Assembly: GCF_000348945.1 (NCBI RefSeq)
Contig: NZ_AOCK01000004.1
Span: 62,001-126,000 of the forward strand
Length of the DNA stretch: 64,000 nucleotides
Source of the DNA: Paeniglutamicibacter gangotriensis Lz1y
GTDB lineage: Bacteria; Actinomycetota; Actinomycetes; Actinomycetales; Micrococcaceae
Direction: 5' to 3'
Below are positions 1 to 7,816 of the stretch, in pieces. Both the position numbers and the translations under genes were made by a program. The notes under the pieces were generated by a model. That model saw only the letters and a program-made list of their open reading frames with translations, ran no database searches and was not told the DNA's origin. How positions within the stretch are numbered: the first letter of the stretch is position 1; each line of letters begins with the position of its first letter.

Positions 1-1
1 A

Positions 2-919
2 GCTGGCACGGCGATCATCGCCGTAACCCACGACACCGACTTCGCCCGTGCTCTGGGGGCTGAGGAATTTGTGATGGAAACCCCGCCGGCGCATTCCGGA
101 GCGCAGCCGCACAGAAACAGCCCCGGATTGTTGGAGGCCGATGTTCGTGGCGGGGCGAGTTTTCTGGGGCAGGTGAACCCGTTGGCCAAGCTCGCGGCCG
201 TGGCGCTGGCCACGATCCCGTTGGTGGCCTCGATGGATTGGGTCAGCAGCACCCTGGTGGTACTGGTGACCCTGCTGGCGTTGCCCCTAGCAGGACTCAC
301 GATCCCGCGCTTTATGGCCCGGGCCTGGCCGTTGCTGTTGGCAGCACTCTTTGGCGCCTGGGGCACCGCATTGGTTGGCATCGACTCCGGGGCGGTGCTG
401 TTGGATCTGGGAATCTTCACTATCACCCAGGGCTCCGTTGCAGCGGGCGCGGCCACCGGGATGAGAGCCTTCGCTGTGGCAATCCCCGCGGTGCTGGTGC
501 TGTTCACCACCGATCCCACCGATCTGGCCAACGCGCTGGCCCAGAAGGCGCGTCTTCCGCACCGCTTTGTGCTCGGAGCGCTGGCCGGCATGCGGCTCTT
601 GGGCCTGCTGATCGAGGAATGGGCCACCTTGGGGATGGCACGCCGAGCTCGGGGCGTGGGCAGTCACGGAAGTGCCGCGGCACGGCTGCGCGCGAACCTG
701 GGGCAGATCTTGGGCTTGCTGGTTCAGGCGATCCGCCGTGCCTCCCGGCTCGCGGTGACCATGGAAGCCAAAGGATTCGGGACCACGGAAAGGACCTGGT
801 TGCGGGCCTCGGTCTATGGCCGACGGGATCTTGTTGTGGTTGGTGCGGGGCTGCTCTTGGGCACCGCCGCCACGTGGGCGGCAGTTGCCCTGGGCACTTG
901 GAACCTGGTCTGGGGATAG
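2..919 (+). CDS. ECF transporter: ATPase C-terminus fused to EcfT membrane subunit (5' partial)
   Basis: The frame is open from base 2. Its first residues (AIIAVTHDTDFARAL) are the H-loop and tail of an ABC ATPase. It then runs with no stop through a Pro/His-rich linker into a complete EcfT/CbiQ-type membrane protein. That part has about five hydrophobic segments and the paired coupling-helix motifs MARRARG and MEAKGFG, which in EcfT proteins contact the ATPases. EcfT passes ATPase motion to a substrate-binding S component for uptake of vitamins or metals. An internal GTG at 71 could start a separate EcfT, but it lies inside the ATPase tail and has no clear ribosome binding site, so a fusion is the simpler reading. 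The substrate cannot be told because the S component lies outside the window. Confidence 0.82.
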   Translation, partial: AGTAIIAVTHDTDFARALGAEEFVMETPPAHSGAQPHRNSPGLLEADVRGGASFLGQVNPLAKLAAVALATIPLVASMDWVSSTLVVLVTLLALPLAGLTIPRFMARAWPLLLAALFGAWGTALVGIDSGAVLLDLGIFTITQGSVAAGAATGMRAFAVAIPAVLVLFTTDPTDLANALAQKARLPHRFVLGALAGMRLLGLLIEEWATLGMARRARGVGSHGSAAARLRANLGQILGLLVQAIRRASRLAVTMEAKGFGTTERTWLRASVYGRRDLVVVGAGLLLGTAATWAAVALGTWNLVWG

Positions 920-927
920 CGGACAGG

Positions 928-971
928 CGGAGAACATCTCGCAGCATCAAGAAGCTGTGAAATGTTCTCCG
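928..971. terminator. inverted repeat between convergent genes, possible bidirectional terminator
   Basis: CGGAGAACAT (928-937) pairs with ATGTTCTCCG (962-971), extended inward by two more pairs after one mismatch. The hairpin covers the last codons of the M23 peptidase gene and lies just after the stop of the EcfT gene. There is no clear U tract. Confidence 0.4.
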
Positions 972-1801
972 TTGCCCGGCAGTCCGTCGCGCACGGTCTG
1001 CTCCGCACCGATCGATATGTCGGCAAAGGCCATCGGGATTCCCTGCGCGGTCCAGAGGGAGGGGCCATCCATCAATTGGGCGTGCACATGCGGTTCGGAA
1101 CTGTTGCCGGTGTTCCCGCAGGCGGCAAGGACCTCTCCGGCTTCCACGGTGTCCCCGCGACGCACTAACGCGGAGCCTTGTTTCAGGTGGGCGAGCAGTG
1201 CATAGTGTCCTTGCTCGGTGCGGACGATGATGTGGTTTCCCACCACGAAGCGCGGCCCGCACAGTTCGCGCAGGGCACCCTCGGCCATCAGGTACACCAG
1301 GGCCCATTTGTTGGACCGTGCCCGGTGATCACGCTGAGAATCCGAGGCCTTCACCACGGTCCCTGCCACCATGGAACGCAACGGCTGCCCGAAGGCCGGG
1401 TAATCCGAGCAGCGCCGCATCGCTGGGCCACCGCCAAAGGCCGGCCGCGGGATCTCAATCGGTTCGTGGACCAGATCGATGGCGTGCGCTTGGCCGTAGA
1501 CGCGCACCCCGTGGCTGGGGACCTTGTCCACCGGGCTGTTCATGCCCAGCCAACGCCCTGCCACCGGAGAAACGACAATGATTGGTTCCGGCGGAGGGCC
1601 CAGCAACCGTGCGCCGAAAAGCGCCAGCAGGTATCCGGCGACCATGCCTGCCAGCCCCGCCGGCGGGAGGCGGCCCACTGCCCAGGCCAGTTGGCCGTCG
1701 GATAGGAGCCGACCCAGCACAGTGCCGGCAAAGATCGCGATGATGGACACAGCAAAGAGCGGTACGCGCAGCCGGTACAGCGCCAAGATGATCGCCCTCA
1801 T
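947..1801 (-). CDS. membrane-anchored M23 family metallopeptidase
   Basis: A 284-residue protein with two N-terminal membrane segments (about residues 10-30 and 40-62) and a C-terminal LytM-type fold. The zinc-site region includes GQAHAIDLVH and the typical EPHVHAQLMD (HxH) motif, preceded by CGNTGNSS. M23 enzymes cut peptidoglycan cross-bridges or act as regulatory scaffolds. The first zinc motif is not the usual HxxxD, so activity is not certain. The start is ATG at 1801, because it overlaps the stop of the ArsR gene as ATGA. A longer open frame to 1984 exists but would lie inside the ArsR gene. Translational coupling suggests that the regulator and the peptidase are one unit. Confidence 0.85.
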   Translation of the reverse strand: MRAIILALYRLRVPLFAVSIIAIFAGTVLGRLLSDGQLAWAVGRLPPAGLAGMVAGYLLALFGARLLGPPPEPIIVVSPVAGRWLGMNSPVDKVPSHGVRVYGQAHAIDLVHEPIEIPRPAFGGGPAMRRCSDYPAFGQPLRSMVAGTVVKASDSQRDHRARSNKWALVYLMAEGALRELCGPRFVVGNHIIVRTEQGHYALLAHLKQGSALVRRGDTVEAGEVLAACGNTGNSSEPHVHAQLMDGPSLWTAQGIPMAFADISIGAEQTVRDGLPGNGEHFTAS

Positions 1802-2346
1802 GTTTCGACCGCCGTCAGGCAGACCAGCAGCGGAACGATGCGCGCGGCGGGGACTTCGTAGCTGCCGCGCGCCCCCTGCTTGAGCCAACCACCGGACAGC
1901 AGCTGGCGCAGGTGGTGGTGCAACTGGCCGGTGGTGCCCAAGGTTTCCAGGGCGGCGAGTTCGGCGGTGCTGTGGGTTCCGCACAGCACGTGGCGGAGCA
2001 GCTCAAGACGGATCGGGTGGCCCAACGCGGCTAAGGATGCGGCCCGGTCCGACCAATCGGTGTCGAACATCTCTGCTGAACCTGCGGCCTGTTGCCACTG
2101 GACCGGAGCTCCGGAAGGCAGGGCCACCGATCCGACCAGCATGACGGCGCCGTCCGCAGTGGCAGGGTGTGTGGCCAGCCGTGCGCGCAACCCCTCCAGG
2201 GCCCAAAACGCGTCACTGGAGTGCGGATTATCCTGCTGAATTCGTTCGCCAGTGCCGGGGGAGAAACGTTCCTCGAGGGCGGTGAGCCGTTCGGATAGTT
2301 GCCGGACGGCCTGGTGAAGGTCGCTTGGTTGCTCGGTTCCGCTCAT
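1798..2346 (-). CDS. ArsR-type winged-helix transcriptional regulator
   Basis: A 182-residue protein. The C-terminal half (about residues 95-182) is a winged helix-turn-helix with ALGHPIRLELLRHVL and a recognition region TTGQLHHHLRQL, typical of ArsR-like regulators. The N-terminal half begins with a short coiled-coil-like helix (AVRQLSERLTALEERF) and has no recognisable metal site. Start ATG at 2346 is preferred over an in-frame start at 2385, because the latter would place the start inside the proposed operator. The gene overlaps the downstream M23 peptidase by 4 bases. The family assignment is firm; the inducer is unknown. Confidence 0.82.
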   Translation of the reverse strand: MSGTEQPSDLHQAVRQLSERLTALEERFSPGTGERIQQDNPHSSDAFWALEGLRARLATHPATADGAVMLVGSVALPSGAPVQWQQAAGSAEMFDTDWSDRAASLAALGHPIRLELLRHVLCGTHSTAELAALETLGTTGQLHHHLRQLLSGGWLKQGARGSYEVPAARIVPLLVCLTAVET

Positions 2347-2364
2347 GGGACCACAGTACGGTAC

Positions 2365-2378
2365 AACGTTTTTACGTT
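2365..2378. promoter_or_regulatory. candidate operator of the ArsR-type regulator
   Basis: Perfect inverted repeat AACGT-TTTT-ACGTT, 19 bases upstream of the regulator's ATG. The position fits an autoregulatory site. No footprint or consensus is known to me. Confidence 0.4.
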
Positions 2379-2435
2379 CAAACATGACCGTTGGATCGGA
2401 ATTATTTGCTCAACGGGCGCGGATGCCGTGGCCCG

Positions 2436-2897
2436 TCAGTCCCCGAAACCCAGGGTGGCAATGGCCGGCAAGGATCCGCCGGCAAGGTGCTGCAACACGT
2501 AGCGCTCATGCTCTGGCATGGGATCGGGCAACTGATCCACGTCGAACCACTGCATCGCCGCGCACTTGTCCGGCTCCATGATCCGGACTTCGCCCGACCA
2601 GCGGGTCGCGGCAAAGAAGAAGTCCACGCGCTGGGACTTCGCCTGATCCCCACCATTGGTGCGGTGCAAGGTGGTCAGGGGGAGCAGGTCCAGTGGGTCG
2701 AGGTGGAGCCCGGTCTCCTCGGCGGCCTCGCGCACCGCAGCGGCGAGCACGGATTCGCCGGCTTCCACATGCCCGGCGGCGGCGCAGGCCCAATGTCCCT
2801 CCATGAATCCGGTGTTCTGCCGCAATTGCAGCAGCACCTGACCTTCACGGCGAAAGACCACATAGGCGGCCGGTACCAGTTGAAAGAGTGCTTGCAT
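2436..2897 (-). CDS. NUDIX hydrolase
   Basis: A 153-residue protein with an intact Nudix box: GHVEAGE followed by seven residues and REAAEETGL. These enzymes hydrolyse nucleoside diphosphates linked to another group; the substrate cannot be read from sequence. Start ATG at 2897 (MQALFQLVP) begins right at the first beta strand. The open frame extends nine codons further upstream to 2924. The gene lies 67 bases downstream of the PabC-like gene on the same strand. Some NUDIX enzymes act on dihydroneopterin triphosphate in folate synthesis, so a folate role beside pabC and pabB is possible, but this is inference only. Confidence 0.88.
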   Translation of the reverse strand: MQALFQLVPAAYVVFRREGQVLLQLRQNTGFMEGHWACAAAGHVEAGESVLAAAVREAAEETGLHLDPLDLLPLTTLHRTNGGDQAKSQRVDFFFAATRWSGEVRIMEPDKCAAMQWFDVDQLPDPMPEHERYVLQHLAGGSLPAIATLGFGD

Positions 2898-2964
2898 GCT
2901 GCCGCCTCGCTTCCTTATGACCACGGGTATCCTGCCGCCCCCAGGAGCGGCTGAGTCATTGCTG

Positions 2965-3840
2965 TTAGGCGATCGCGTCGACCATGGCGGTCAGCTCGGC
3001 GTGTAGCTGGGCATCGCGGGCGATCTGAGTGCCATCAACCGAATTGACCGGAGTCAGCAGCCGCACGCTGGAAACCAGCCACAGCGCGTCGGCGTCCAGC
3101 AGGTGTTCGGGTGTCAGCGGACCGTAGCCCAGTTCCCATCCGGCGGCCTTGGCGGCGGTGAAAATAGCGCCCTGGGTGGTGCCAGGCAGGATGCCGGTCT
3201 CCAAGGTCGGGGTGATCAGGCGCTTGATGTCCCGGTCGCGGTGGGCCAACAACACCGTGGAGGTGGGGCCCTCCAACACGATTCCGTCGCTGGACACGAA
3301 GATGACATCATCTGCGCCCTGCTTCTTGGCATGGCGCAACGCCGCCATGTTTACCGCGTAGGACAGCGTCTTGGCTCCCATCAGCAGCCACGGTGCCCGC
3401 TCGGCGATGCCCGAGTCGTAGCCGCGGTCCAGCAGCAACACCGAGATCCCGGTTTCGCGCTGCGCCCGGCCCAGCGCGGGCGCCGGGGACACGGTGACCC
3501 AGCAGGTGCCAATACTTGTTCCCTCAGTTCCGCGGGTTGCCACCAGCTTCACCACGGCTTCCTCGGCCCCGCCGGCGGCATCGAATTGGGCCACTGCCGT
3601 GTCAATCGCCGCCCGCCAGGCTTCTTCGTGGGGCACCGTCAAATCGCAGACCGAGGCCGAGACGCGCAGCCGGGCCAGATGAGCGTCGAGTTTTCTCACG
3701 ACCTGGCGGGTGTACAGCGCGGATTCGAAGATCCCGTCACCGCGGGTCACTCCCTGGTCCAGGACCGAAAGCTGTGCTGTGGCGGCATCTGAGATGCGGC
3801 CGGCGGGAAAATCCGGGTCAAGAAACACGAGAGCAGTCAT
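2965..3840 (-). CDS. pabC: class IV aminotransferase, probable aminodeoxychorismate lyase
   Basis: A 291-residue pyridoxal-phosphate enzyme of fold type IV. The PLP lysine is in LLMGAKTLSYAVNMAA, and the phosphate-binding segment is LETGILPGTTQGAI. PabC converts 4-amino-4-deoxychorismate to 4-aminobenzoate and pyruvate in folate synthesis. Fold IV also contains branched-chain and D-amino acid aminotransferases, so the family alone does not fix the substrate. The length, the EGPTSTVLL segment and a PabB gene 4 kb away on the same strand favour PabC. Transcription appears to run on into the NUDIX gene. Confidence 0.75.
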   Translation of the reverse strand: MTALVFLDPDFPAGRISDAATAQLSVLDQGVTRGDGIFESALYTRQVVRKLDAHLARLRVSASVCDLTVPHEEAWRAAIDTAVAQFDAAGGAEEAVVKLVATRGTEGTSIGTCWVTVSPAPALGRAQRETGISVLLLDRGYDSGIAERAPWLLMGAKTLSYAVNMAALRHAKKQGADDVIFVSSDGIVLEGPTSTVLLAHRDRDIKRLITPTLETGILPGTTQGAIFTAAKAAGWELGYGPLTPEHLLDADALWLVSSVRLLTPVNSVDGTQIARDAQLHAELTAMVDAIA

Positions 3841-3941
3841 AGCTACCAGATTACCGGAGCATCACATTTCGCCGGTGTTTCCCACCCTGACGGTACTCTG
3901 GGGGAAGGAGTAGGCAAACGGACTCTGGCAAGGAGGGATCC

Positions 3942-5432
3942 ATGGATGAGGGCAACACGGCACTGACCATCGGTGCCGCCTTGTGGTCCGTTGCCGTGGG
4001 CATGGAACTCACCATCCGCATCACTATGGTGGGGATCGTCCCGGGCAACCGCCGCCCGACCACCGCCATGGCTTGGCTGCTGGCGATCTTCTTCCTGCCC
4101 GTGGTGGGCCTGCTGCTCTATCTACTGTTTGCCAACATCAAGCTATCGCGCCGCAGGATCGAACGGCAGAGCAATGTCAACGCATCGATCCTTGAAGCCA
4201 CCCAGCACCTCAGCGGGGAGAAATGGGCCCCCGATGCCCCGGATTGGGTGCTCTCGGCCGTGGAATTGAACAGGAGCTTAGGCGCCCTGCCGCTGCAGGC
4301 CGGCAACGCGGTGGAATTCATCACCGGCTACAGCGAGTCCCTCGATGAAATGCGCTGGGAAATCGACAGGGCCCGACACTACGTTCACGTGCAGTTCTAC
4401 ATCATTGGTGAGGACGAAGAATACGTCGGCCCGATCCTCGAGGCCCTGGAACGTGCGGTCCAGCGCGGGGTCAAGGTCCGGGTGCTCTTTGACCATCTGG
4501 GTTCACTGCGGGTGCGAGGATATTTCGGGCTGGTGCGGCGGATGAGCGACGCCGGAATCAAATGGCGGCGGATGCTCCCGCTGGCCCCATTCCAACGTCG
4601 CTGGCGGCGCCCGGATCTACGCAACCACCGCAAGATCGTGGTCGTCGACGGGCAGGTGGCGTTCACCGGTTCGCAGAACCTCATTGAACCCGGATACAAG
4701 CGCGCCTCCGCCCACAAGATCGGCAGGGAATGGGTCGAGCTGATGGTCAAGATCCACGGCCCGTTGGTCACCAGCCTGGACGTGGTTTTTGCTACCGACT
4801 GGTCCCAGGAATCCGATGGAGACCTGCTCCACGACCTGGCCGTGGTCGAAGAGGCGATGAACGAGGCACCCGATGTCGGTGAGGATATCGGGCAGGTGGT
4901 GCCCAGCGGGCCCGGCTTCGAAGCGGAAAACAACCTGCGGCTGTTCAACACACTGATGTATTCGGCGACCGAACGACTCTCCATCACCAGCCCCTATTTC
5001 GTCCCGGATGATTCGTTGCTTTACGCCATCACCACCGCAGCCCAGCGCGGGGTGGCCGTGGAGCTGTTCGTCTGTGAAAAGGGCGACCAGGCCCTGGTGC
5101 AGCACGCTCAGCAGTCCTATTACGAGGCGCTGCTGCGCGCCGGGGTACGCATCTACCGCTACAAGGCGCCGGCGGTGCTGCACTCCAAATGCATGGTGGT
5201 GGACGACGAGGTGGTGGTGATGGGTTCCTCCAACATGGACATGCGCTCGTTTTCGCTGAACCTGGAGATCACCCTGATGCTGTTGGGCTCGGACCTGGTT
5301 AACGAGCTAATGAAGGTACAGGACGGTTACCGGGCGAACTCCACCGAGCTGACCCTGGAACAGTGGAGCACCCGCACCCCGGTGAGCCGGTGGATCGACA
5401 ACGTCGCACGGCTCTCGGCGACGCTGCAATAA
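3942..5432 (+). CDS. cls: cardiolipin synthase
   Basis: A 496-residue phospholipase D superfamily protein. Two N-terminal membrane helices (about residues 5-25 and 38-62) are followed by two PLD catalytic motifs: HRKIVVVDGQVAFTGSQN near residue 229 and HSKCMVVDDEVVVMGSSN near residue 414, both with HxKxxxxD intact. It joins phosphatidyl groups to form cardiolipin at the cytoplasmic membrane. A strong ribosome binding site (AGGAGGG) lies a few bases before the ATG. It is divergent from pabC and convergent with the FAD enzyme. Confidence 0.93.
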   Translation: MDEGNTALTIGAALWSVAVGMELTIRITMVGIVPGNRRPTTAMAWLLAIFFLPVVGLLLYLLFANIKLSRRRIERQSNVNASILEATQHLSGEKWAPDAPDWVLSAVELNRSLGALPLQAGNAVEFITGYSESLDEMRWEIDRARHYVHVQFYIIGEDEEYVGPILEALERAVQRGVKVRVLFDHLGSLRVRGYFGLVRRMSDAGIKWRRMLPLAPFQRRWRRPDLRNHRKIVVVDGQVAFTGSQNLIEPGYKRASAHKIGREWVELMVKIHGPLVTSLDVVFATDWSQESDGDLLHDLAVVEEAMNEAPDVGEDIGQVVPSGPGFEAENNLRLFNTLMYSATERLSITSPYFVPDDSLLYAITTAAQRGVAVELFVCEKGDQALVQHAQQSYYEALLRAGVRIYRYKAPAVLHSKCMVVDDEVVVMGSSNMDMRSFSLNLEITLMLLGSDLVNELMKVQDGYRANSTELTLEQWSTRTPVSRWIDNVARLSATLQ

Positions 5433-5463
5433 CACCGCGGACAGTCCTACCGCCTCTGCCGCA

Positions 5464-6675
5464 TCACCGGGCCCGCTGCCCCTTGGTCGGCAGCACCGAA
5501 CCGAAGGCACGCCTGGCCACGAACGCATTGAGCCCCCGCAGATTCATCCGCTGCAACGCCCCGCGCCGCAGCAGCAGCGAGGTGCGGTTCGGCGGGACGA
5601 AGAACCGCGCGTTCCGCCGACCTGCGGCTTGCTGCTCCTCGACGACCGGGCGCCATGCCGCCTCATAGTCGGCGAAGGCCGTGGAGAGGTCGTTACCTCG
5701 TTCGCGCAGCGTCCGGGTGAGCAACTCGGCCCCTGCCACTGCGAGCGAGGCGCCCTGGCCGGCCAGCGGAGAAACAGCATAGGCAGCGTCTCCCAGCAGG
5801 ATGCTGCGCCCGTGGTGCCAGAGGCCCACCACCGATTGGGCCACGAAATCCTCGTACATATCCGCCGGGCGCCGTTCCAGGGCCTGGTCGACGAGCGGGC
5901 CAAGGCCGCGGAATCGGGCGAACAGGTCCTCGCGCATGGCCGTGTCGGGGTCGGGATCATCGCAGGCGACGATGCCGAAGAAGGTCACCCGCCCATCGGG
6001 CAGGGCATAGAGCCCTGCCTGCCGGGTGAGGGAATCGGTGAGCAGCACCTCGGCTCCGAGCCGTGCGGCCAGGGCCGCATCGGAAAACACGTAGCCAAAG
6101 ACGTGGAAGCCCAGATGGCGCAGGAATCGGTCCGGGCCGGTTCCCTGCCGGCCGCCGGCTGAAACCGGCAGGCAGGAACGAACTGTCGAATGGATCCCGT
6201 CGGCACCGATGAGCAACTCGGCACCAAACTCGCGCCCATCCTGCAGTGTGACACGGGCAGGAGCACCGGAATCCGGGTAGCGGCCGGGGTCCAGGGACAC
6301 CACCTTGGCGCCCTGCACGATGTCCGTCGAGTGACCGACCCATTCACGCAGGCCGCGTTCGATGTCGGGACGCAGGATGGAAAAGAACTTGCCACCGGCG
6401 GCATTCAGGAACGAGTCCATCGACAGTTGCGCCCGGGTTCGCCCGGCCGCATCGACATAGCGGGCCCGCGTATAAAACTGGCCGTATTCCCGCAGGTTGC
6501 TCAGGGCGCCCAGGGACTGGGCCGCGGTGAAACCGGGGCCGAAGAAGTCGATCATGTACCCGGCAGTGCGCGGACCCGGCGCCTGCTCCAACACCGTGGT
6601 CTCCCAGCCGTCGCGCGCCAGCGCCCCGGCAGGGGCCAGCCCGGCGATCCCCGCGCCGATGATCAACGCCCGCAT
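5464..6675 (-). CDS. FAD-dependent aromatic-type monooxygenase
   Basis: A 403-residue flavoprotein of the PHBH/UbiH superfamily. The N-terminus has the dinucleotide-binding motif GAGIAGL, followed by the DG motif (GADGIHSTVR) and the GD motif (LLGDAAYAVSP) that binds FAD ribityl. Such enzymes hydroxylate aromatic or polyketide substrates using NAD(P)H and oxygen. The ATG at 6675 (MRALIIGAG) fits the usual family start; an in-frame GTG at 6684 would add three residues. No pathway genes surround it, so the substrate is unknown; a role in resistance or detoxification is only a possibility. Confidence 0.85.
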   Translation of the reverse strand: MRALIIGAGIAGLAPAGALARDGWETTVLEQAPGPRTAGYMIDFFGPGFTAAQSLGALSNLREYGQFYTRARYVDAAGRTRAQLSMDSFLNAAGGKFFSILRPDIERGLREWVGHSTDIVQGAKVVSLDPGRYPDSGAPARVTLQDGREFGAELLIGADGIHSTVRSCLPVSAGGRQGTGPDRFLRHLGFHVFGYVFSDAALAARLGAEVLLTDSLTRQAGLYALPDGRVTFFGIVACDDPDPDTAMREDLFARFRGLGPLVDQALERRPADMYEDFVAQSVVGLWHHGRSILLGDAAYAVSPLAGQGASLAVAGAELLTRTLRERGNDLSTAFADYEAAWRPVVEEQQAAGRRNARFFVPPNRTSLLLRRGALQRMNLRGLNAFVARRAFGSVLPTKGQRAR

Positions 6676-6930
6676 CTGTCTCACTCGATTCCCGTCACCC
6701 CGGGCAGACGGTGCCTAGCCCCCGGAGTTGCCACGATAACGCTGCAGGCGCTCGCGGGTCGAGGCAGCCATGGCCAGGGGGCGCTCGGAGGGATTCGGTA
6801 CTCCGCCAGCCACCGTGGCGCGTTCTCCGTCCCCGAAAAACCCACAGGTGTACGGTGAAGGCAGTCACATCACAGCCGCTTCTCAAGACCAGCGCTTCGG
6901 TGAGCGGAGAACCGAAAGGGAGCACGCCAT

Positions 6931-7726
6931 ATGCGAAGCAGCCATCGAGGGCTCAAACAAATCACGACAACCTTGGCCGGTGCCCTCCTGCTGCTGGGCG
7001 TGAGCGCCTGCGGCGGAACAGGGGAAACGCTCGAGGGGCTGGAAGCACCCGAAATCCTGGAACGCGTCCAAGCGGACATGAGCGCGGTAAGTTCGTTGCG
7101 TGTGTCAGGTGAAGTGAAGAGCGATGGCACCACCCGGTCCCTAGATCTGTCCCTTGATACGGACAACAACTACGTGGGCGACTATTCCCTCGGCGGGGCC
7201 ACCTCCGAGGTCCTAGTCGTCGATGACCGACTCTTGGTCAGGGGAGGGGTTCTGGGCCGAAACCGGACTGGTGGCCGATGAACAGATGGCGGAGGCCTTT
7301 GCCGGCCAATGGGTGGGAATGCCCGGTGGACCTCAGCCGGGCAACGAGCTCGCCGGCAAGGGTGGGATTTGCGACCTGGAATCCTTCATGGCGGCACTAC
7401 CAGGAGCCCCCGAGCCAGGGGATGACTTCGGCGGCATGTGCACCATGGAATCGCTCCTGGCCGGAATCGGCACGGTGGACAAAAATGCTGTGACCAAGGG
7501 CGAAACCGCCGAGATCGATGGCGTGCCGGCCCTGGAGCTCATCATCGACGGCGAGCAAGGTGAGACCCGGATGTGGGTTTCCAGCGGAGCGGATAACCAC
7601 ATCCAGAAGCTGGTGCACGAGGGCGCCGAACCCGATGGATTCAGCGTGGGGGACTACAACGAACCGGTGGATGCCACGCTTCCGAACGAAGACGAGATCC
7701 TGGACCTCTCCGGCACGGGGAGCTAA
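6931..7726 (+). pseudogene. lipoprotein (LppX/LprG-like), frameshifted
   Basis: The first frame (6931-7281) starts after a good ribosome binding site (AAAGGGAG). It encodes a lipoprotein signal with lipobox LLLGVSAC and a beta-rich domain (VQADMSAVSSLRVSGEVK). Protein-like sequence then continues in the next frame to 7726 (EGFWAETGLVADEQMAEAF onward), ending LDLSGTGS. The switch falls at the G runs 7241-7249 (GGGGAGGGG); removing one G restores one open frame of about 264 codons. The restored protein resembles mycobacterial LppX/LprAFG-type lipoproteins by general pattern only. Either a true frameshift mutation or a homopolymer sequencing error. Confidence 0.75.
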
Positions 7727-7816
7727 GCCGTCCCTCTGAGTCGCCCGGCGGACGACATCGTGTCCTTCATCCTTGGGCGTTCTTGGAAAAATTGTTCAGC
7801 CCAGAGTGCAGAGCGC

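Noticed and set aside
1798-2346. ArsR-type gene as a metal-sensing repressor
   Set aside because: No CxC or other metal-binding cysteine cluster is visible, and the neighbour is a peptidase rather than a metal exporter.
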